Shown one piece after another: positions 5,322 through 10,728 of a stretch of DNA of 10,728 bases (within the stretch, counting starts at the first letter, position 1; each line of letters opens with the position of its first letter). The notes under the pieces were generated by a model. That model made no database searches and was not told where the DNA came from. It saw only the letters and a program-made list of their open reading frames with translations. Made by a program: the position numbers and the translations under genes. Origin of the DNA: CAYRVX01 sp964642165. GTDB lineage: Bacteria > Planctomycetota > Phycisphaerae > SM23-33. The stretch spans positions 1 to 10,728 of the forward strand of contig CAZXOC010000257.1 of assembly GCA_964642165.1 (NCBI GenBank). The letters run 5' to 3'.

Positions 5322-8300
5322 TCAGCGGGGAACGGACGGCGGGGCCGCGTCGGGCGCGCTGCCCCATCCCTTGTTGGGCTCGGGCCCCATGCGGAGGACC
5401 AGCTTGCCGCCGTCGACGAGCTGCCGGTGGTAGAACCAGGGCTTGGCGAGCGGCTTGCCGTCGAGCGTGGCGGACTGGACGTACACGTTCCGCTTCGAGT
5501 TGTCCTTCGCCTCGATGACGAACCGCCCGCCCGGATAGTACTTGGGGTCGAGGCGGATGACCACGCGGTCGAAGACGGGGCTGCCGATCTCGTAGATGGG
5601 CTTGACCGCGCAGCCGCCGTCCATCTGGAACAGCCCCATCGCGCTCATGACGTACCACGCGCCCATCTGCCCCTGGTCCTCGTCGCCGGGCCAGCCGTCG
5701 ATCGGGCCCGTGCCGTAGTAGCGGGCGAGGATCTCCCGCGACCACTTCTGCGTCAGGTGGGGCTTGCCGGAGTAGTTGAACAGCCAGCACGACTGCATGT
5801 TCGGCTGGTTGCCGTGGTTGATGGGGAACGCCGCCATGCGGTCGCCCGTGGCGTTGAAGTTGTTCGCGCGGGAGTCGGCCAGGCCCTTGTCCAGCCGCTC
5901 GTTGAAGGTGTCCCTGCCCAGCAGCCGGATCAGCCCGCCGACGTCGTGCGGCACGAACCAGGTGAACTGCCAGGCGTTGCCCTCGACGAACCCGCGCCCG
6001 GAGAAGGGCGAGAAGTTCGCGACCCACCGGCCGTCGGCGTGCCGCTGCCGCATGAAGCCCACCGACGCGTCGAAGACGTTCCGGTAGTTCCGCGAGCGCC
6101 GGAGGAAGTGCTCGTAGTCGTCCGTCTTGCCGAGGGCCTTGGCCATCTGGGCGACGCACCAGTCGTCGTAGGCGTACTCGAGCGTGTTGGAGACGGGCCC
6201 CTTCTCGACGGGCACGTAGCCGAGCTTCATGTACGGGTCGAGCTGTCGGTTGCCGACGTGCCCGCCGGCGGGGTGCGGCCGGCCCGGCGTCATCTGGATG
6301 TGCCGCATCGCCTCGTAGGCCTTCCCGGCGTCGTAGCCGCGGATGCCCGCCTGGTAGGCGGCGACGATGAGCGCGATCTCGTGCGACGCGACCATGATGC
6401 TGGAGTACTCGATGCCGGTCGGGCCCTTGGCGAGCCAGCCCCCGCGGTCGTAGATCTCCAGCAGCGACCGCACCCACTTGTCGGCGACGTCGGGGTGGGC
6501 GAGCACCCAGAGCTGGTTGAGGTTCCAGAAGGTGTTCCAGAAGGCGTCGCAGCCGTAGACGGGCGAGTCGGCGTCCGGCAGCTGCCGGACCTTCTCGTGC
6601 ATGTCCACGTACTTGCCGTCGACGTCGCTCCAGATGGTCCGCGCGCAGTACGACCGGTACATGTTGGTGTAGAACTTGAGCTTCTGCTCCTCGCTGCCGC
6701 CCTCGACCGCGATGGTGCCGAGCAGGTCGTTCCACGTCTTGCGGGCGTGGGCGCGGCAGGCGTCGAAGTCCCACCCGAACCGCGACGTCTCCGCCTCGAG
6801 GTTCCGCCGCGCCTGGGCGATGCTCACCAGCGAGATGCCCGTCTTGAGCCGGATGGCCTCGCCCTTGGACGTGGCGTAGCTGAGGAAGCAGCCGACGTCG
6901 CCCTTGCCGGCGATCTCCTTGACGTCCCGGCGGACCGTCTCGCCCGTCCAGCCGCCCATGGACTTGAAGGGCTTGCTGACCTTCGCGACGAAGTGCACCG
7001 TGTACTCGTTCCAGCCCGTGCTTCGCTGGCGCGAGTAGCCCTCGATCTCGGTGTCGCTGACCCGGGTGACCTTCGCGTCGAGGACCTTGAAGCCGTACTC
7101 CGTGGGGAACTCGAGGTCGAAGAGGATCCGCGCGTCGTCCGCCTTGGGGAAGGTGTAGCGCTGGAAGCCCGCGCGCGTCGTCGAGGTCAGCTCGGCGCGG
7201 ATGCCCGTGTCGTCCAGCGTGACGGCGTAGTAGCCGGGGACCGCGACCTCGGTCTCGTGGCGGAAGCGCGAGCGGTAGCCGGCGTTGGGGTCGCGCTCGG
7301 CGCCGGGGACCGTCTTCAGCTCGCCGGTCGTCGGCATGGTCAGCAGCCCGCCCATCGTCCACGAGTGCAGGTGGCTGAAGCCCGCGATGTTCGTGATGGT
7401 GTACTCGTAGCCCGCCTTCCAGCACTTGCGCTGGTTGTCGGGGCTGAGCTTGACCATGCTGAAGGGCATCGACGGGCCGGGATAGAGCATCCACCGCGAG
7501 GTGGACGTGCCGAGCAGGCAGTCCACGTAGTCGACCGGCCGGCGCTCGACGGCGGGGGCCCGCACGAGCCGGCGCGTCTCGAGCGTCTTGCCCCCGCGCC
7601 GCAGCCCGACCGTCACGGGCGTCGGCCTCTCGACCGGCGGCAGGCGCAGCTCGACGTCCGACGCGCCGGGCGGCAGGTCGAGCTTCCTCGGCGCCAGGCC
7701 GGTCGCGTGGAGCGTCAGGCCTTCGCCCTTCCCGACACACAGCAGCGTCACCTGGACGGGCTGGGAGAGCGTGCCGTCCTTGCGGCTCAGCCAGGGCACG
7801 AGGCGGGCGGACCGGATCATCGCGCCTTCGGCCGGGGCGGACTGGAGGGCCTCGTCGGCCTCCAGCGCGAGCGAGTCGTACAGCACCCAGCTCAAGTGCG
7901 CGTTGGTGATGGTGATCTCGTTGAGGCCCACCTTGAGCCTGCCCGGGCGCACGTCGACGGCGAAGCGATGCTCCTTTCCCGCCGACGGGTCGCCGAGGAT
8001 CGACTTGTCCGACCCGCCGGGCGGCACGCGGTGCTCGACGGCCTTGCCGTTGACCGCGATCCGCAGCACCGGCGGGCGGATGCCGTGCGTGTCGGCCAGG
8101 TCGATCACCAGCCGCGCCCGCCCGGCCGCCTTCCGCAGGCCGAAGTAGATCGTGAACGTGTGCGCCCGCCCGCCGGCCCAGGCGTCGGCCGGGCCGGGAT
8201 GGCAGTACGGCCAGTCGCGTTTCGGGTCCGACCGGCCGACAACGAAGAGGCCGTCGCGGGCGAACCGGCTGTAGCCGTCGCGCCCCAGCGCCAGCTCGGC

Positions 8301-8426
8301 CGTGTCGTTGTCGGCCCGGCCGATCTGCCAGAGCCGCTTCATCTCCTCCGCGGGCGCGGGGCCCGCCGCGCAGGCGAGCAGCAGGGCCGCCGAGGGCAGC
8401 GCGGATCTCCAATCGGGTCGTGTCAT
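5322..8426 (-). CDS. Secreted GH92-family alpha-mannosidase with N-terminal beta-sandwich extension
   Basis: A 1034-residue exo-glycosidase; GH92 enzymes are calcium-dependent inverting alpha-mannosidases. A signal peptide (LPSAALLLACAAGPAPA, 10-26) directs export. Residues about 30-195 resemble the beta-sandwich carbohydrate-binding-like domain of rhamnogalacturonan lyases (DLADTHGIRPPVLRIAVNGK, GLNEITITNAHLSWVLYDSL). The GH92 module starts about 298 (VDYVDCLLGTSTSRWMLYPG). Key residues are present: Glu815 in FVEGNAWQFTWFVPHD, the likely catalytic acid, and Asp915/Asp917 in PGDEDQGQMGAWYVMSAMGL, the likely base pair. The C-terminal MGPEPNKGWG block is also typical. The canonical HTHLSGTG loop is replaced by HLHSWTMGG, which points to a divergent subgroup. 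AAGGAG precedes ATG by eight bases. It is the middle gene of the operon, 21 nt after the ThuA-Gfo/Idh gene. Usual GH92 proteins are about 750 residues, so this one is long. Confidence 0.93.
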   Translation of the reverse strand: MTRPDWRSALPSAALLLACAAGPAPAEEMKRLWQIGRADNDTAELALGRDGYSRFARDGLFVVGRSDPKRDWPYCHPGPADAWAGGRAHTFTIYFGLRKAAGRARLVIDLADTHGIRPPVLRIAVNGKAVEHRVPPGGSDKSILGDPSAGKEHRFAVDVRPGRLKVGLNEITITNAHLSWVLYDSLALEADEALQSAPAEGAMIRSARLVPWLSRKDGTLSQPVQVTLLCVGKGEGLTLHATGLAPRKLDLPPGASDVELRLPPVERPTPVTVGLRRGGKTLETRRLVRAPAVERRPVDYVDCLLGTSTSRWMLYPGPSMPFSMVKLSPDNQRKCWKAGYEYTITNIAGFSHLHSWTMGGLLTMPTTGELKTVPGAERDPNAGYRSRFRHETEVAVPGYYAVTLDDTGIRAELTSTTRAGFQRYTFPKADDARILFDLEFPTEYGFKVLDAKVTRVSDTEIEGYSRQRSTGWNEYTVHFVAKVSKPFKSMGGWTGETVRRDVKEIAGKGDVGCFLSYATSKGEAIRLKTGISLVSIAQARRNLEAETSRFGWDFDACRAHARKTWNDLLGTIAVEGGSEEQKLKFYTNMYRSYCARTIWSDVDGKYVDMHEKVRQLPDADSPVYGCDAFWNTFWNLNQLWVLAHPDVADKWVRSLLEIYDRGGWLAKGPTGIEYSSIMVASHEIALIVAAYQAGIRGYDAGKAYEAMRHIQMTPGRPHPAGGHVGNRQLDPYMKLGYVPVEKGPVSNTLEYAYDDWCVAQMAKALGKTDDYEHFLRRSRNYRNVFDASVGFMRQRHADGRWVANFSPFSGRGFVEGNAWQFTWFVPHDVGGLIRLLGRDTFNERLDKGLADSRANNFNATGDRMAAFPINHGNQPNMQSCWLFNYSGKPHLTQKWSREILARYYGTGPIDGWPGDEDQGQMGAWYVMSAMGLFQMDGGCAVKPIYEIGSPVFDRVVIRLDPKYYPGGRFVIEAKDNSKRNVYVQSATLDGKPLAKPWFYHRQLVDGGKLVLRMGPEPNKGWGSAPDAAPPSVPR

Positions 8427-8447
8427 GGGAATCGCTCCTTGGTTTGC

Positions 8448-10109
8448 CTACGCCTCGCCGGGGAAGACCTCGGGCCGGCCGCTTCGCGCGGAACGCTCGG
8501 CGTACTCGACCACGCCGATGACCCGGCGGGCCTGCCGGGGCTGGATGACCAGCTCGTCGCCCAGCAGGAGGTGGTCGGCGATGTTGGGGTAGAACTCGTC
8601 CCAGGCGGCCCGGACCCAGGGCACCTCGCGGGTGATCAGCGCGCCGTCCTCGAAGGTGATGACCTTGCAGCCCTTCTCGACCGTGCCGTCGTCGAGGATG
8701 GCCCCCTTCGTGCCGAGGATTCGCCACCGCGGGCGCCCCGCCGCCGAGATCGACGAGAAGGCGATGTCCGCCATCGCCCCGTTGGCGAAGCGCACGATCG
8801 CCTGCGTGTGGTCCTCGATGGTGGACTGCACCCAGACCTTCTTGTGGAAGAAGCCGCTGATCGAGACGATCTTGGCCGGGATGAGCTGGAGGACCCAGTC
8901 GGTGAAGTGGGCGCCCCAGTCGTACAGGTTGCCGCCGGCGATCTTCTTGTCGCTGCGCCACCAGTCGCGCGGCGCGCGGTAGCCGGAAAAGCCGCAGCTC
9001 ACCTCGAACACGTCGCCGATCGCGCCGTCCTCGACGAGCCGGCGGATGGTCATGAAGTCGCCGTCCCATCGGCGATTGTGGAAGCACGTCACCATGACGC
9101 CGGCCTTCCGGGCGGCGCGGATCATCGCGTCGGCCTGCCTGACGGTGATGCAGAAGGGCTTCTCCGTGATGACGTGCTTGCCCGCCCCCATGCACTTCAG
9201 GGCGTAGTCGGCGTGGAGGTTGTGCGGCAGGATGACCACCACCAGGTCGATCCCCCGGGCCTTCAGCATCGCGTCGCAGTCGGGGAACGTGCGGAAGTCG
9301 GGGAACTCCTCCTTGGCCGCCTTCGTCCGGGCCGGGTCGATGTCGCACGCCGCGACCGCCTTCAGGCCCGCCGTGGCGTTGATGTAGTTGCTGTGCAGCC
9401 GCCCCATGTGGAACGACGGGCCGTAGCCGAGCATCGCGCAGCGGATGGGCCCCCGGCGGATGGGCCGGACGCGGCAGACCCAGTCCAGCCCGTGCAGCAG
9501 GCTCCGCTGGAAGCCGGAGACCTTCCACTGCCTCACGCCGTGGCCGAGGGCGGTGTAGAAGACCCGCCCCTTGCCTTCCGTGCGGGCGTAGAGGACGGGC
9601 ATGGGCCGGCACTGCCAGGTGGTCTCGGCCAGCACGCGGACGTCGTCGCGGACGTTCTTGAGGACGTACAGCTCCTCGACGAGGGCGAAGTCGCTCAGGC
9701 GCGTGGTGGCCTGGTGGGCGGCGTCGACGATGCGGACCTCTTCGTACTTGTGGTCCGGCGGGTGCGTGGCGAACTGCGAGCCGATCAGGGCGAGGTAGTC
9801 GCCGGCTTCGGCGGAGACGGCGTTGGCGGAGTGGACGGCCAGCAGCCCCCCGCCGCCGCGGACGTAGGCAACCAGCCCCGCCTGCTGCTCGGGCGTATAC
9901 GTGCCCCCGCACGTGTAGATCAGGACGGCGTCGTACTTCGCCAGCGGCCCGGCGAGCGCCTCGCGGTCGTCCGTGACGGTCAGCCGGTACCGCCCGCTGG
10001 CCTTCAGCAGCCCCCGGACGATCTCCGCGCAGGCCTCGAAGGGGTGGTACGTGCCCCCGATGAGCATGAGAACGTGTTTCTTCCGGCGTGCGGCCGTCTT
10101 GGCGGGCAT
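8448..10109 (-). CDS. ThuA-like domain fused to Gfo/Idh/MocA oxidoreductase
   Basis: A 553-residue two-domain cytosolic protein without signal peptide. Residues about 11-212 form a ThuA-like domain of class I glutamine-amidotransferase-like fold: HVLMLIGGTYHPFE (12-25), YDAVLIYTCGGTYT (59-72), GGGLLAVHSA (86-95), GRVFYTALGH (181-190). Residues about 222-553 form an NAD(P)-dependent sugar oxidoreductase: nucleotide loop LGYGPSFHMG (227-236), Asp256 after the second strand, EKPF at 316-319 with Lys317, and GGNLYDWGAHFTDW with Asp397 and His401. In Sinorhizobium, ThuA and ThuB (a Gfo/Idh/MocA enzyme) together convert disaccharides to 3-keto forms; this single chain joins both functions. AGGAG lies eight bases before ATG. 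First gene of the operon; likely substrate is the sugar released by GH92 and imported by the symporter, by inference. Class of the ThuA domain's reaction remains uncertain. Confidence 0.92.
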   Translation of the reverse strand: MPAKTAARRKKHVLMLIGGTYHPFEACAEIVRGLLKASGRYRLTVTDDREALAGPLAKYDAVLIYTCGGTYTPEQQAGLVAYVRGGGGLLAVHSANAVSAEAGDYLALIGSQFATHPPDHKYEEVRIVDAAHQATTRLSDFALVEELYVLKNVRDDVRVLAETTWQCRPMPVLYARTEGKGRVFYTALGHGVRQWKVSGFQRSLLHGLDWVCRVRPIRRGPIRCAMLGYGPSFHMGRLHSNYINATAGLKAVAACDIDPARTKAAKEEFPDFRTFPDCDAMLKARGIDLVVVILPHNLHADYALKCMGAGKHVITEKPFCITVRQADAMIRAARKAGVMVTCFHNRRWDGDFMTIRRLVEDGAIGDVFEVSCGFSGYRAPRDWWRSDKKIAGGNLYDWGAHFTDWVLQLIPAKIVSISGFFHKKVWVQSTIEDHTQAIVRFANGAMADIAFSSISAAGRPRWRILGTKGAILDDGTVEKGCKVITFEDGALITREVPWVRAAWDEFYPNIADHLLLGDELVIQPRQARRVIGVVEYAERSARSGRPEVFPGEA

Positions 10110-10728
10110 CTGTCGGTCTCCTGTGTCGTGCCCTGGGGCAGCGGATCGTTCCGGGCGACGATGATAGCCGCGCGAGGCCCGGCGGGCCAGCCCGGCTCGG
10201 CCCCGATGACGTCAAGCGAAGTGCGCAATGGGCCTTTGGGCGGTCTCCTCGGGATGCGATGGGCACACGTCCGTTCGAGGGTCGTGGGACCCCTCCGGAA
10301 TCAGGTCGGCCTTCGGCCGGAGTTGTCCTGCCGGCTCCTCAATCTCCTGCTCCTTTGACCGAGTGGGCCGCGATAACCACGCGGCGCCACGACCGCCGGG
10401 GACGCCATCCTCACCCGCCGGCTCGTCATGACACCGAGAACTCCTTCCAGAACGCCCTCTCCAGACGGTCCAGGCGGCACCGCCTGCGGCGCGTCCGGCG
10501 GCGTCCCAGGCCGTACCACGGCCGCGACGTCCAGGGGCTGTACGGGATCGCGTTGCGCCGTTCGTCGGTGACCTTCCAGATCGCCACGTAGATCAGACGC
10601 CGGCAGCTGCCCAGGCCCTGGAACGTCCCCATCGGGCGTGGTTGAGAACGGGCCCGCTCGGGGTAACACTCTTCTCTTCTCTTCGCCCCGAGGATACTGA
10701 CATATGTCCCACCGGTGCCCGGTAGAGA
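10110..10728. other. Upstream region of the glycosidase operon, mostly unassigned
   Basis: Some 600 bases before the operon. The ribosome-binding site AGGAG and a leader occupy the first 20 bases. The only -10-like hexamer near the gene (TATCAT on the minus strand, 10161-10166) lacks a partner at the right distance. A small GC-rich inverted repeat CGGCCTTCGGCCG (10307-10319), a TGACGTCA palindrome (about 10207-10214) and a GACATATGTC palindrome (10699-10708) are present. The promoter must lie here, but I cannot place it. The doubtful small reading frame at 10426 is listed separately. Confidence 0.5.
10426..10632 (-). CDS. Possible small Trp-rich protein or partial gene, unrecognised
   Basis: A 68-codon frame reading MGTFQGLGSCRRLIYVAIWK, then a segment rich in Trp, Tyr and Pro (IPYSPWTSRPWYGLGRRR), then basic residues and a C-terminal LERAFWKEFSVS. 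The Trp/Tyr content is unusual for a random GC-rich frame, which is the only argument for coding. No ribosome-binding site is seen before the ATG. The frame stays open upstream to the window edge (TYVSILGAKRREECYPERAR), so it could be the tail of a longer gene, or a decayed one. It runs in the same direction as the glycosidase operon and ends about 320 bases before it. I do not recognise a family. Confidence 0.3.
   Translation of the reverse strand: MGTFQGLGSCRRLIYVAIWKVTDERRNAIPYSPWTSRPWYGLGRRRTRRRRCRLDRLERAFWKEFSVS

Noticed and set aside
8340..8426. Lipoprotein signal (LLAC) at the start of the GH92 protein
   Set aside because: The -2 position is Leu and a better signal-peptidase I site follows at APA-EE. 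Lipoprotein attachment stays possible but is not supported enough to call.
10161..10166. Minus-strand TATCAT as the operon -10 element
   Set aside because: The nearest TTGACG lies over 40 bases upstream, far beyond usable spacing, and the expected -35 position is GC-rich.
5041..10266. Very long minus-strand frame of about 1,740 codons in another phase
   Set aside because: It spans two clear genes in the wrong phase, is extremely Arg/Pro/Gly/Ala-rich and shows no family resemblance.
5283..10358. Very long plus-strand open frame of about 1,690 codons opposite the operon
   Set aside because: It mirrors the three minus-strand genes with Val/Asp/Arg/Gly-rich low-complexity translation and no recognisable domains. 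High GC at wobble positions keeps antisense frames open.
1..10728. CRISPR array
   Set aside because: No regularly spaced direct repeats were seen anywhere in the window.

Overview
This GC-rich (roughly two-thirds G+C by eye) bacterial window is chromosomal. It starts inside the 3' end of a transfer-messenger RNA (tmRNA) gene and ends upstream of a carbohydrate-utilisation operon. The mix of proteins is what I would expect from a planctomycete or a related PVC-group bacterium: a ThuA-like/Gfo-Idh-MocA protein, a GH92 glycosidase with a long N-terminal extension, a sodium:solute symporter, and a secreted protein of a family I associate with environmental Planctomycetes, Verrucomicrobia and Bacteroidetes. 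That assignment is inference from family distribution; no phylogenetic marker is complete here.

Layout. Positions 1-55 are the tmRNA 3' end, followed by a perfect 14-bp hairpin terminator (57-87). Positions 88-751 hold no convincing gene but carry a dispersed-type palindromic repeat (194-221) and an unusually dense run of inverted repeats (408-605), including a perfect 24-bp palindrome. A YoaP-like acetyltransferase gene (752-1513, +) follows; its base composition is visibly less GC-rich than its neighbours. Positions 1616-about 2021 on the minus strand are a decayed recombinase C-terminal fragment interrupted by two short palindromic insertions, one in frame (30 nt) and one frameshifting (32 nt). 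A secreted protein of unknown function (2112-3353, +) is next. It converges on a three-gene minus-strand operon read 10109 to 3554: a ThuA-Gfo/Idh/MocA fusion, a secreted GH92 glycosidase and an SSS-family symporter, with gaps of 21 and 28 nt and a good ribosome-binding site before each. The last 600 bases are upstream of the operon and contain only a doubtful Trp-rich reading frame open to the window edge.

How the genes may work together. The GH92 enzyme carries an export signal and would trim alpha-mannosides outside the cytoplasm. The symporter would import the released sugar with sodium. The cytosolic ThuA-Gfo/Idh/MocA fusion would then act on it oxidatively, by analogy with Sinorhizobium ThuA and ThuB, which make 3-keto disaccharides. 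Having these two functions in one polypeptide beside a GH92 enzyme and an SSS transporter, without SusC/SusD-like genes in the window, is the most interesting metabolic feature. The palindromes that interrupt a coding sequence are the most interesting structural feature.
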